Shown: piece by piece, positions 11,310 to 22,899 of the stretch
Numbering within the stretch: the first letter of the stretch is position 1
Layout of the letters: every line of letters begins with the position of its first letter
Origin: Malania oleifera
Lineage: Eukaryota; Streptophyta; Magnoliopsida; Santalales; Ximeniaceae
Length of the DNA stretch: 64,000 bases
Direction of reading: 5' to 3'
Assembly: GCF_029873635.1 (NCBI RefSeq)
Contig: NC_080420.1
Span: 120,908,719 to 120,972,718, forward strand
The notes under the pieces: generated by a model
Told to the model about the DNA's origin: nothing
Database searches by the model: none
The model's input: the letters and a program-made list of their open reading frames with translations, nothing else
Position numbers and translations under genes: made by a program

Positions 11310-11992
11310 TATTTGTATTATATGTTTAGAATCGAGTGAAACTACTAGCCATTTGTTTCTCCATTGTTCAGTGGCTAAGCAGCATTGGGTCTATCTGTTT
11401 TCGGGTTTTTTGAGGGTTTGCTGCTACCATGGACTGTTGACAGTTTCTTGTTTGAGGTAGAGAGGAGTAAGAAAGGGATGGTTAAGGAAGATGCGCCGTT
11501 TTGCTCCTTTTTGGACCTTGTGGATCGCAAGGAATGCAAGAGTTCTTAATCACGAAACAACTCCTTGTTGCTCTCTTTGCTTTCTTTTGGGCTTACTCCT
11601 GAGAGTTTATCTCCATGTTTGGCCTTTTATATATCGCATTGGGTCTATCTGTTTTCGGGTTTTATGAGGGTTTGCTGCTACCATGGACTGTTGACAGTTT
11701 CTTGTTTGAGGTAGAGAGGAGTAAGAAAGGGGTGGTTTGAGGAAGATGCGCCGTTTTGCTCCTTTTTGGACCTTGTGGATCGAAAGGAATGCAAGAGTTC
11801 TTAATCACGAAACAACTCCTTGTTGCTCTCTTTGCTTTCTTTTGGGCTACTCCCGAGAGTTTATCTCGATGTTTGGCCTACGAAAGTAAGTTGTTGTTGT
11901 TATTGTAATTATATTTTGTTTTTTTAGGACTTCATAATTATTTCCCTTTATTTTAATGAAATTCTTTTCCTATGACCGAAAAAAAAAAAAAC
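11310..11992 (+). mobile_element. LINE 3' fragment with tandemly duplicated tail
   Basis: Plus-strand reading gives the end of an RVT zinc-binding domain (ESSETTSHLFLHCSVAKQHW, near 11325-11390), followed by non-coding tail and an A13 run at about 11979-11991. A 254-bp segment is present twice in tandem (11382-11635 and 11636-11880), joined by a short TATATATC. The two copies differ by a few substitutions and one-base indels that break the frame. It is a dead fragment. Confidence 0.75.
11382..11880 (+). repeat. 254-bp tandem duplication in the LINE tail
   Basis: Both copies begin GCATTGGGTCTATCTG and run through TGCTACCATGGACTG and AATCACGAAACAACTC to a GTTTGGCC end. High similarity over the whole length indicates a later local duplication rather than two insertions. 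Confidence 0.9.
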
Positions 11993-14085
11993 ATTCATCA
12001 TGACATCTGTCTTGACCTCTTACCTTTTTCTTTTTGTCTAGAAAATAATAGATTCTATGTTTATGTTTATGTTTAGAGGGGTCTTAGATTCGGACTTGTT
12101 TTGATAAGATGTAATGTAAAATTGTATTGAAATTTATTCAAATTCAAATTTAAGATAGACCAAACCTTAGGATGAAAAAATTTGAATGTTAAGTTACACT
12201 AACTTTATAAAGTTTTAACTTTTCACCACCTTCAAAATTAAAGATATAGCTCAATTTTCTTATGAATAACTTTCTTCAAAATTTTATGAAAGACTTTTCT
12301 GAAAATGTGAAACTTTAAACTTTAAATCTAAGATTTGAAGCTCACAAACATTAAAACTAGTATAATTTTTCTGAAATAGCACCTATGCGTGGGAAAGTGA
12401 GATTACGTTTTTTTGTCAATTTAAAATTATGGTATCATAACTTAAAAAATAGACTAAATATTCTAACTACATATTGTGCCGATTATACTATTATTGTGAT
12501 TACTCGAAATTCAACTAATCATTGTGGGTGGGAAAATTATCGTGATTTGACATTGTTTTCACTCTATTACGAACTGGGACTTCTATAGTCAAGGTCTCGT
12601 GTTCTAATTTTGAGCCGGTAAAAATAGATATGTGACAAGACACGTAATAATTTTCATTGTATGGTTTAAACTCAGTTGATCTTTGATGGGGATATTTTTT
12701 TAACCTTATTAGTGATATACATGATATTCGTAGAATTTGCATTATTCGTATTTTATTTTTTCAATACATTGTTGACAAATTACATTATTTATTTTCTCAC
12801 TTCTTAAAAATAACAGTGAACATGCAATATTTTTTATTAAAAGGTGTGAGAAATGATAATTAATTGTAACAGATATATAAAGCTAAAGCATGGACTTGGG
12901 AATAGATGAAATGAATTGAATGAAAAGCTACAAGACAATTAAGGTTGCATTTCCATGAAATGGGTTCAAGAAGTGATATCAGATAAAACTAATTCATAAT
13001 TTTTTTTTATTTTTATGATACGTTAATTAAATCCTAATGGGTGTGGATTGATGTAGGTACAGTTATTGGACCGATTTTTATTTGTATTTGGTTGATGTAT
13101 TTGTTTGAGATGAATTCAAAATTATTCAAAAATAACCTAGTCCACTCTCCTGCATCTGATAAAATATGAAAAGTGAAAGTTGAAAGGGAGAAGAAAGTTA
13201 AGAAAATTAATATTTATGCATCCATGAAAAATTAAATTAAGAGTAAAGGACACTTACCTCTCATGAAATTTAATAAGAAGATAAGGACTTTCTCCGAAAA
13301 TTTAATAAGAAGATAAGGACTTTCTCCCAAGTTTCAAAAGTTTCATTGACCTTCATTGAGGAGGTTTCAAAAATGTAACGTACTTTTTCCTAAAATTTGC
13401 CAAAAAGATATAAAACTTTCACTTGTATTTTATAAAAAAATAAGTTTTTTGAAAGGAAATTTATATCTTTTTAGAAAATCTTAGGAGAGATACTTGGAAT
13501 TCTTGAAATCCAGGAGAGATCTTTGAAATTTTTGAAATTTCAGAGAAGTTCGTAACTTGGTTAATGTATTTTTAAAATACTCAAAAGGCCCTTTAGTTTA
13601 TAAAGTCAGTGATAGAATCTTATTTTGTCATTAGTTAATAATGAAGTTCATAGACTTGTTTGGATTAAAATCTCTATTTTACAATTTTTTTTTAAAATTT
13701 GATAACAATTTATAATTAAATGTTGTATTTTATAATTTTTGTTTGTGTATAGTCCTGTGATTCATGTGAACACGAAAAATTCCTTTGAAAATCTTGGATT
13801 CTTCACTTGTAGTACATAAATTTGATGTCTTATTGTTTAGATAGTTTGTTTTCTTTTTTTATTAATGCTAAAATCACATATTCATATGTAAAAAATGTAC
13901 CTATACACGCATTCACATGGAAGCATGAGCTTGAAGATTGGGTGGTTTTGGCTATAGTATCAATTTAAATCAAAGTTAGCTGTTAGAAGAGAATAATTTA
14001 CTATATAAAATATTAATTTACATGTATGTATGTGTATATGTATGTATGTATGAATAAAATTTTACATATTTTTTACATTTTAGTA
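11993..14085. other. AT-rich intergenic DNA
   Basis: No coding region is supported. Visible features are a 31-bp direct repeat in tandem (about 13266-13328, core TTTAATAAGAAGATAAGGAC) and a TATG-type microsatellite at about 14026-14051, next to the left end of the LTR block. Confidence 0.6.
13266..13328. repeat. 31-bp tandem direct repeat
   Basis: Two nearly identical units share the core TTTAATAAGAAGATAAGGAC and the ending GACTTTCTCC. Confidence 0.85.
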
Positions 14086-14156
14086 TCTAAGAACCCAATC
14101 TGTGAGATATGGAATAAATAAATAAGAAAAGGGTAAAACAGTAAATTGAGCAAGCT

Positions 14157-14350
14157 TCGTCAACGAAACCAGAGTTTTCTCGACGAAGGCACTTCTATTG
14201 TTCGGTGATGAAATTCAGAGGTTTGTTAACGAGGAGAAACCGAGAGGTTTTAGGAAATCTCAGGCTCGTCGACGAGACCACCACTACGTCAACGAACTTC
14301 CTTCGCTGGCTCGTCGACGAAGTTGGCCGAGTCAAAGGTGCTATAAATAT
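14157..14350 (+). promoter_or_regulatory. GTCGAC-type palindrome array and TATA box of LTR A
   Basis: Degenerate and intact copies of TTCGTCGACGAA (for example GCTCGTCGACGAAG at 14310-14323) lead to CTATAAATAT at 14341-14350. A CT-rich leader follows (14390-14433). Confidence 0.6.
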
Positions 14351-15357
14351 CCATTTATTTGCTTAGAAGCTAAGTTATCAAGGTTTTCTCTCCCTCTCTT
14401 TCTAGAACTCGAAGCCACACACTCTCTCTCTCTAGATTTTTTCGTCGTTTGTTGTTAGAATCGACAAACCAATATTACTGCGAGGATCAGGGAAGAAATC
14501 TCTGCATGTTCAGTGAAACGGATCTTCGTTTTGAGGTCTTCGAGGTTTGACCCAAAAATCAAGGTAGGGTTCGATTTTCATTTCCATTTCAGTAGAACTA
14601 TAGGGAGTAAGACTGTGAGTAATTATTGTACTGTGGTTTATAGGTTTTGGGAACTCGGTTCGCTGTTTAGGAGCCGTAGAGTTCTTGTTGGATTTTCGGG
14701 GAAAGGTAAAAGATTATGTTTATATCGGTTATTTTTAAAATCGAATTCGGGAAAATTGTGGTTCACAATCCTATGTATGTTTTGGCTACTTATTTGAGGA
14801 AATCTAATGGGTAAAAATTACGGGATTTTCATGTTATAGTTTTGGGGAAAAAGGGGCGTCGGCTTGCATCTCTAGTTTTGTTCGAAAACCGTGGATATAT
14901 TGTGTTATATATTATGCTATGGAGATGGTCAGGCGTTGACTTATTTTAAACTGTATTTTGAAAATCATGATTTTGTGATTACCAAATAAGTGTGGAATGA
15001 ACTGTTATATGAATATGCATGAGTTGTGATTTGCTGAAATGAGATATAGGAACGTGTGTTCCGAATTGTTCCCGGTTGTGAAAGAGTGTCCAGCTCTATA
15101 TTCGAGGGTGTGAAATACCACCTGCCAGTGGCAAGAGTGTTCAACTCTATATCCGAGGACGTGAAATATCACCTCTTACCAGCTGATTACCGAAGGGTGT
15201 GGATCCATCAGATGTACCGCTACGATGTCATGGGAGCCTAGGGCTACGCCATGTGTGACAACCCAATTAAAATGGGATTTAAATAATAAAGAGGAAGGGA
15301 AATGGAAACCATAACAGAAGGAGGAAGTCGACTTAATAACCAAGGGGAATCATCAGG

Positions 15358-15544
15358 GCTTCGTCGACGAATACAGGGGATTCGTCGACGAGGGTATAAG
15401 AGAATTTGTCGACGAATACAGGGGATTCATTGACGAAGAGATACCAAGAGAGGTTTGAGCCGACTGAATTTCGTCGACGAATTTATTAAAGGATTCATTG
15501 ACGAATGACGTGGCTCGTTGACGAATCCTCTACTCTATAAATAT
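15358..15544 (+). promoter_or_regulatory. Palindrome array and TATA box of LTR B
   Basis: About seven intact or one-off copies of TTCGTCGACGAA lie between 15358 and 15522, followed by CTATAAATAT at 15535-15544 and a long CT tract. This has the layout of an LTR U3 promoter. Confidence 0.65.
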
Positions 15545-15603
15545 CAAAATCCGGATTTTATCTTCATTATTAAATTAACTCTCCTCTCTCTCTCTCCCCT
15601 TCG

Positions 15604-15640
<37 letters not shown>

Positions 15641-16152
15641 AATTTCGGGCTAAATTTATGCCGAATCGATAGTTTGAAGCCACCACGACGCTCTTGGGGA
15701 AGTTTTCTCCAAATCTGCCGGAGCGGATTGTTGGTGAAAGCGAGTTGGAAATCATCCCTGAGTTGAGGTAAGGTTTTTTAAGCCAAATTTGGTCTTACGA
15801 TAGTTATAGGAAATGATGTACGCATGAAAATACTGAAGTTTAATACTGAGAGTTTTCATTTTCAAGGTATTGGTCGAGAAATCCTATAGGTATTAGACTA
15901 GATTATTTTGGGGGCTTTCTTAGTAGTTGGGTAAGGGGATAAATTAAGCTAGTATTTTATGAAAAATGTATGTATATTATTATAGAATTTGATTTCAGGG
16001 AAATGACTATATTTATATATGATTTATATTTGGGAAAATATGGTTAAAATGATGGTATGTTAAATATGCGGAAAATCTGTTCAATGTGGTATGAGTATAA
16101 GAAATACTGTTTTCTGGAATGAGATTATGATATGAATTTTTATAATGGGAAA

Positions 16153-16365
16153 ACTGGCGTACGAGCCGAGATTTTTATATATGTTTGCTGGCGTACGGGC
16201 CGTGCTATAATGTGATTTGCCAGCGTATGAGTTATGCTATGATATGTTTGCCGGCGTACGGGTCATGCTATGATGCGATTTACCAGCATACGGGCTGTGC
16301 TATGATTTGTCGGCGTACGAGCCGAGCTATGATAAAATGTGTAATACCAGCGTACGGGCCGATAA
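16153..16365 (+). repeat. Degenerate minisatellite inside LTR B
   Basis: Seven units of roughly 30 bp are built on CAGCGTACGGGCC, often followed by GTGCTATGAT. Spacing varies by several bases, unlike a CRISPR array. Confidence 0.8.
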
Positions 16366-17964
16366 TTTTCATGATATACGTATATATGCAAAATGATATG
16401 ATTGATGTGAAAATTAATGATATGAAATATCCATGTATCATAGTTTCAATATATGTTATATGGTATCAGAACCTGGTTGGCTTAGTCTAGCCTAACACTT
16501 GCATGCTACCGTTGTTATGTGTCCATGGTCTTCGTGATCATGATATTTGTGTTAACGCCGCTGTATACAGTGGTGTGAGATTGGATGGTCGATGTGGTTT
16601 TTAAGAAGTGTGTGATCGCCCCTGGTGTACAGACTAGGTCAGGCAGACCCATTAGATTTACAGACTGTACTTTTGACTAGCAGTGGTCGGCCAACCATTA
16701 TTAGGTCCCACCTTCGGGCCACACAACCCATTCATGTGGAGGTAATACATGACAACAGCCAGCTAACCTACCAGGAATGTTTTTATGTTATTATTATTAT
16801 ATGAGATGAGATTTGTTTATGAAAATGCAGTATGTTCTGCCATGATTTGATATATATATATATATATATTCCCAGATTTGACAAAACAGTTGCAGAATAT
16901 GTTATGTATGGTATGTGTAGAACACGGAATACTCATGTTGCCACACACTGGTATTAGTTTATTTCTCTTACTGAGAGGTGTCTCACCCCTAAATTTTATA
17001 AACTTTTCCGGAGTCCCAGACAGGAGAGCGGGAAAAGCCCTGCTAAATTAGAGTTGTTGTATGCTCTTCTTGAAGGGTAAGCTTTGGTAGGGACAGTTGG
17101 ATTTTGGGGGAAAAAGTCCTTACATTTTGTTTGAGATGTGTATATATACTGAAATACAGTGTTATAGTGACTCTGGTATTTGTAGTAATGTGATGGATGT
17201 TTTGTATTTACAATATTGTGATTATATGTTTCCTGCTGCTTTAGGCTTCCGTGTTGTGTTTTGATTTATCCCTGATACCCATGGGTCCAGGTGTATTATG
17301 ATCTGCTGAGTTAGGATTTGTGATATCAATTTTTTTTTAAATGTGAAAATTAAGCAGGTCATCACACCATATGTCGAGGACGTCGTGTAATGCAGGCCGG
17401 CTTTGTGCCGAAGGGTGTGACGACACCAGGTTACTTGGTCATGTATGTATTGGGAACTGTTTTGTGGAAATACTGGAACTGAACTGTGTATATTATTATA
17501 TGTCATGATAACACTCATGTGTCACACACTAATATAACTTGATTCTTCCTTACTGAGAGGTGTCTCACCCATATCGTACATATATGTTTTCAGGTCCTTC
17601 AAGTAACCAGAACTAGTGTCCTTGTGTTGGGAGCGTGGTGGTCAGTTTATTGCGTAGAGTACTAGTGTAAGTACTTTGACTGTAACAGGATTGTTGTTTT
17701 GGGTATTGCTAGCACCCTGGGTTATGTTTTGTATTTTGGAGTTTAGACTCTATTTGTATAGACTCTGGTATGATACTATGTATGTATAGAATGAACTTTT
17801 CCGCTGTGTATATGTCATGTATATGAATGTGTATAGGGTGTACGGGAACCCCACGGGGTCGGACCCTCATTCATTATAGTATCATTTGTGTTTTGTATGA
17901 TACAGGGACGGGTTAGGTTACTATATCACACCCTCGGTCTCATTGCCGGGTTCGGGGCGTGACA

Positions 17965-18061
17965 AGTATGTTTAAATTAATGTTAAGATATTTAAAATAT
18001 TTTTAAAAATAAGGTAGACCTTAGTAACATATTTTGCCCAAAAATTACATGGGATCACAAG
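17965..18061. other. Host spacer between two LTR insertions
   Basis: These 97 bp separate LTR A from the large Gypsy element. The last five bases (ACAAG, 18057-18061) are the left target duplication of that element. Confidence 0.7.
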
Positions 18062-18128
18062 TGTAGAGACCCGAACCCGTAAATAAGGAAAATAAACAAG
18101 AAAAGGGTAAAAAGGAAATTACAGCAGG

Positions 18129-18350
18129 GTTCATCGACGAAGGCAGTACGTTCGTCAACGAAGTCCCTTCAGTTATTCGTCGTCAAAATTTAGAGCGTCG
18201 TCGATGAAGAAATACCAAGCAAACCAAAGAAAAAATTCGGATGGGGTTCGTCATCGAAGGAATAGCTTGATCCACGAACTAAGTGGCCGGCTCATCGACA
18301 AAGGCGCTGCCTCGTTGACGAATTTGACTCGGTCAAAGGCTCTATAAATA
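18129..18350 (+). promoter_or_regulatory. Palindrome array and TATA box of LTR C
   Basis: Mutated copies of TTCGTCGACGAA (for example TTCATCGACGAAG, TTCGTCAACGAAG) precede TCTATAAATA at 18341-18350. Confidence 0.6.
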
Positions 18351-19517
18351 TCATTTTTGATTGTTTAAGAGTTAGGAAAATCCAAAAGCTCTCTCTCTCT
18401 CTCTCTCTCTTTAGAACCAACGAGCTCTCTCTCTCTCTCTCTACGATCCTTCGTCATTCATCGTCCATTTCGACGATCGGAGGTTCCTGCGTGAATTAGA
18501 AGAGTAAATTCTACAGTTATAGCAGATCAGATCGTCGTTTTGAAGATTTTTTGAGATTGTCCCTAAAATCGAGGTAAGGATCTGAATTCGTGTTCAATTC
18601 GATAGATCTGTAGTAAATAGGATTATATGGAAGTATTGTTCTTCGATTTTTAGGCTTTGAGGTTTTCGTGTCGTAGTTTTGGATCAACAAGCTCGTGTCT
18701 TAGTTTTCGAGATAAAGGTAAGGGGATTTGTTTACATCAGTATTTTAAAAAAAAAAGAAACCACAAGATATGTAGCTTATGTTCATATGTACTTATTGAC
18801 TGCTTATTTGCAAAGTTTTACAGGGTATAAGTGTCGATTCTTACAGTTTTCACAATTTTACAGTTTTGGCAAAAATGAGGTTTTTGGCATATGATCTCCA
18901 AATTTCTTATACTACTTTATTTGCATTAAAACTAAAGTAGGAGATGCTTGAAACTCTTAAATAGCAACATAAATGATATTTTACGAACCAGTTTATATGA
19001 AATGTATCAAATAAGTGTGACATATGATATGAATTGAATCTATACTGATGTGAGATGTATGTATATGAATTATGGGGACTAAAGTCCCAAGTGATTATTA
19101 GAAAATGCAGAAAATAGGTGCCGGTTAGATACCGTGCCAAGTATGAGAAAAGGGTAAAATCGAGAGGTTACGAGCCAGTTTCTACCACAGTATGAATGAA
19201 AGTATGCATGAATGAGATTGTGAAAATACTCGAATTGCACAAGTATTATGTTTTAATGTAAATTGTATATATGATATTGGAACCGCAGCTTGTCTCAATA
19301 GTATATAAAGCCTTAAAAAGCTTATATTATGTAGGCTTGGTACCGTTGCCAAAATAGAGGTACAGTGCAACCACACGTAGTTATTGTTCAGTGTGAGTAC
19401 CTAGTAGTAGGCTTGGTAAGAAGGGTCACTGGTCAAAAGGGATCAGGGTGGTGATGGCCAAGTTGGACTGCAATATGATATGATGTCTGATGATGCCTGT
19501 ACATACACGGCTCGATT

Positions 19518-21351
19518 TGTAAGAACCCGAACCGTGATAAATGGGTTTAAATAATTAAGAGAGGGGTAGAATTGGAATTTGAACAGGCTTCGTCGACGAA
19601 GCCATAGTTCGTCGACGAAGGCCTTGTATCTCTTGTCGACGAAGTTTAGAGGCTCATCGACGAGGAGAAACTGAGGGGTTTCAGGAAAACGGTGATATCA
19701 GGATTCATCGACGAATCCATCGTCTTGTCGACGAGTTTTCTATATGACCTCGTCAACGAGGACACCATTTCGTTGACGAGGACGCCTGAGTCAAAGGGCT
19801 ATAAATATCAATTCTCTTTACTTCTCAACTAAGAAAACTCAAATATCTCTCTCTCTCTCTCTAGAACTCTCCCTACTCTCTATCTCTCTAGATTTCTTCA
19901 TCGTTCATCGCGAGAATCATAAATATAAAGTTACCATGAGGATCGTGGAAGGATTCTCTACAAGTTCTACGGATCGGAATCCTATTTCGGAGATTTTCGG
20001 GTTTTAGCGTAAAATCGAGGTAAGGCTCGGTTTTCAATTCTAATTTGGCAGGTTTGTAGGGAATAGTATTGTGAGTATATTCTGTACAGTGATTTGTAAG
20101 TTTTGGAACTCGATTCGCTGTTTAGGAGCTTTAGAGTTCGGGATTTGCTATTTGGGAAAAAGGTAAAGGGAATTGTGTTTATATCGGTTATTTTTTAAAT
20201 CGAACTTGGTGAAACTGTGGTTCACGGTCCTATGTATGTTTTGGCTACTTATTTGGGGGGATCTAACAGGGAAAACTATGGGTTTTTCATGATTATAGTT
20301 TTGTGAAAAAGGGGGCAACGGGCTGCATCCCTAGTTTTGTTAAAAACCGAGCGTATATGTTGATTTATACTGTGTTATAGGGATGGTCGTACCTTGACTT
20401 GTTTTAGATTGTATATGTTGGAAAATCATGATTTTAGATTACCAAATGGGTGTGGTTTGTTTGATTATATGAGCATACTTGTGTGTGTGATATGTTGGAA
20501 ATACTAGTAGGAATGCGGTTCCGAAATTGTTCTAGGTACTGAGAGTGTCCGACTCTATATCCGAGGGCGTATGAAATCGCTGGCCATAGATTGGTAGAGG
20601 TTTGGCTCTATATCCGAGGGCGTGAGCCTATTCCGGTAGATCAGGCCGAAGGGTGTGGGTCCACCAGTTAGCGCCAGTACGATGCCAAGGAAGTCGGGGA
20701 CTAGCCATGTGTCGGTGACGCCGTGTTACGCGGGTTGGCTATGGGCCAACACCATATGTCGCGAGCCGACTTCAGGCCGAAGGGTGTGACAACACCGGGA
20801 TTGCTGATCATGTGTATGTGTGCGTGTATGTACTGTGTAAAATTAGTAGTAGACTGCATTTAACTACGTGTATGTTGCATCATGATAACACTCAAATACC
20901 ACACACCGATATAACTTGTGTTCTTCCTTACTAAGAGGTGTCTCACCCCTACTGTATGTACATTTTAATAGGTCCTTCGAGTAACCGGAACTAGTGTCCT
21001 AGTGTAGGGAGCGTAGTGGCCGGTGTAAAGCGATTAGCGCTTGGGTAAGTGCTTGGACTGTATTTTGGTGGGTTGCCATTTTGAGATGTATTTGGGCACC
21101 CGTTTGTACATATCTGGTAGAGCCTTGTTTCTGCTCTTGTATAGACTCTGGTATGGTACTGCATATGTATATAGTAAGACCTTATTCCGCTGCGTGTACT
21201 CCGTTATGTTTGGATGTGTATAGGGTGCCTGGAAACCCCACGGGGTCGGACCCTCATCATTGCTCTGTATCTTGGAGGTTTTGTATGATACAGGAATTGG
21301 TTGATTTACATTTTCACCCCTGGGTCCCATTTCCAGGTTCGGGGCATGACA
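19518..21351 (+). mobile_element. Solo LTR E (Gypsy) nested in 5' LTR C
   Basis: It starts TGTAAGAACCCG and ends GGGGCATGACA. It is flanked by identical CGATT copies at 19513-19517 and 21352-21356. Excising it restores the sequence seen uninterrupted in LTR D (near 29650-29670). It is 1834 bp and belongs to the same family as LTRs A and F. Confidence 0.92.
19587..19808 (+). promoter_or_regulatory. Palindrome array and TATA box of LTR E
   Basis: Two perfect TTCGTCGACGAA palindromes lie at 19589-19600 and 19608-19619. Further half-perfect copies run to about 19780, then CTATAAATAT at 19799-19808 and a CT tract. This is the cleanest example in the window. Confidence 0.7.
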
Positions 21352-22110
21352 CGATTAGTTTTTTCTTAGCGCACAACCCTTGCCATGGGGAGTTACTGGC
21401 ATAGTTCTGATAGTTTCGAGTTAGACGGTGTTCTAAATATGCATATACATGATTTAAACGCTTTACTGGGCAATGTCACAAGTCTTAGTAGCAGGCGAAG
21501 GGATCGTACAGTGTATGGACCTGTACCTTACCCTAACCTTGGGAACTTTCACTTGTAATGGTGCTGGGTTTTATATTATCAGGGAATTATATATGTACTA
21601 TATATATATATATATATACATTACAATATTGAGAATGTTCAATCTATGTAATTGTTTTCAAACAAGAATTTAATTGTACAGTCACACACTGATGTAATAT
21701 CTTCCTCCTTACTGAGAAGTGTCTCACCCCAATCTTACAACCTTTCTTTTATAAGTTATAGGAAATCGGTCCTAGTCATCTAGAGAGGCTATGGAGCGTA
21801 GAGTCCTGTTAGTTAGCATAAGTTTTTGTATAAGTACTGGGTTGTTAGCCTGGTTGGTTTTGGCAATGTAATATAGTTTATGTTTTACGTACGATTGAAT
21901 ATATGTAAGGAATAGTTAGATACTCTAGTATGTCTAATAGAACCCATATGAATGTTTATGTTTTCCGCAATATATGTGAGTACAGATCATTATGAAATAC
22001 CCATATGTCCCTATTTAGGGCGGGTAGATATGTATGACATCAGGATTTGCACAAGATATGTATGTATAGTAGCACCCTAGGGCCGTATTAAGGGTCGGGG
22101 CGTTACAGTT

Positions 22111-22122
22111 TGGTATAAGAGT
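22111..22122 (+). other. Primer-binding-site-like run after LTR C
   Basis: TGGTATAAGAGTC begins three bases after the LTR end. It resembles the TGGTATCAGAGC run that matches initiator Met-tRNA and primes reverse transcription in many plant Gypsy elements, with two changes. Confidence 0.65.
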
Positions 22123-22515
22123 CATAGCCAGTCAGAAGTGTAATGTGAATTGCACTGCCTGGTTATGGATATGCTCAGAGCTTAGGTTGTTAGGTTCTAT
22201 AGATTGGACTATACCAGAGTTTAGGATGTGAGTATGATTTTCGAGTTTAGCTTAGTATACCTAGGGACAGAAATCCATTGACAGACTTTTGTGTTTTTCT
22301 AGATCATTCGAAGGGTTCAGAAAATCATGGCAATCTATTGGCAGTTTTGGTTTCTAAGTGGAAAGGCGGAACTCGAGTTAGGATGAGAATGTGAGTCATC
22401 GGAGTACGTCAGTACTAGGAAGGTTCTTATGAAAAATGAGTTTCGTAGTCTCGTGTTAGTAGCTGATAAGTAGGTTGTTAAGCTTCTAATCGATGTTTCT
22501 CAATTGCTTTTCAGG

Positions 22516-22701
22516 ATGGAGTCCAAGGATATATCTACCAATGTTGGGGGCAGTAGTAGTGAGGGTGCTGGCCATGAGACTGGCAATGACTCTACTAGTA
22601 TGCTACGGGACTTTGCTCAATAGCTTATGGCTGAGGTTGTCCAGACGAATAAGGGTCAGGATCGTCCCTTTACTGAGTTGGGATGCTCCATTGACCAGTT
22701 C
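22516..22701 (+). pseudogene. gag start of the large Gypsy element (broken)
   Basis: From ATG at 22516 the frame reads 35 codons (starting MESKDISTNVGG), has an in-frame TAG at 22621-22623, and continues to 22701, where antisense LTR F begins. The position between the primer site and the rest of the element fits the beginning of gag. No conserved gag domain is left to confirm it. Confidence 0.55.
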
Positions 22702-22899
22702 CGTCACACCTCGAACCCGGCAATGGGACCCAGGGTGTGATGTAGTAACCTAGCCTGTCCTTGTACCATACAAAACACACATGATATTATAATGAATGAG
22801 GGTCTGACCCCGTGGGGTTCCCGTACACCCTATACACATTCACATACATGACATATATGCAGAGAAAAAGTTCATTCCATGCATACATAGTACCATACT

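Larger units (their letters stand above)
15254..17366 (+). mobile_element. Solo LTR B (Gypsy-like) nested in LTR A
   Basis: It starts TGTGACAACCC and ends GGTCATCACA. The flanks are CCATG (15249-15253) and CCATA (17367-17371), a 5-bp target duplication with one change. Removing it rejoins LTR A to match LTRs E and F. The 2113-bp element contains TTCGTCGACGAA palindromes (15358-15522), a TATA box (15535-15544), a CT tract (15574-15638) and a repeat array at 16153-16365. There are no coding domains. Confidence 0.85.
14086..17964 (+). mobile_element. Solo LTR A (Gypsy), split by nested LTR B
   Basis: The two parts are 14086-15253 and 17372-17964, about 1.76 kb together. The 5' end TCTAAGAACCC corresponds to TGTAAGAACCC of related copies, and the 3' end is GGGGCGTGACA. 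It contains a palindrome array and a TATA box (14341-14350), then a CT-rich leader. Related copies in this window are LTR E and antisense LTR F. No internal region follows, so it is a solo LTR left by recombination. The flanking bases (tagta on the left, agtat on the right) do not give a clean target duplication. Confidence 0.8.
18062..22107 (+). repeat. 5' LTR C of the large Gypsy element, split by LTR E
   Basis: The parts are 18062-19517 and 21352-22107, about 2.2 kb together. It begins TGTAGAGACCCG and ends GGGGCGTTACA, followed at once by a primer-binding-site-like run. The palindrome array is at 18129-18322, the TATA box at 18341-18350, and CT tracts follow. Confidence 0.87.

Noticed and set aside
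12575-12640. B-box-like run (CTCGTGTTCTAATTTTG) suggesting a SINE
   Set aside because: No A box, tail or target duplication could be found around it.
16153-16365. Regularly repeated units that might suggest a CRISPR array
   Set aside because: Units are degenerate and spacing irregular, the sequence lies inside a plant LTR, and there are no spacers or cas genes.
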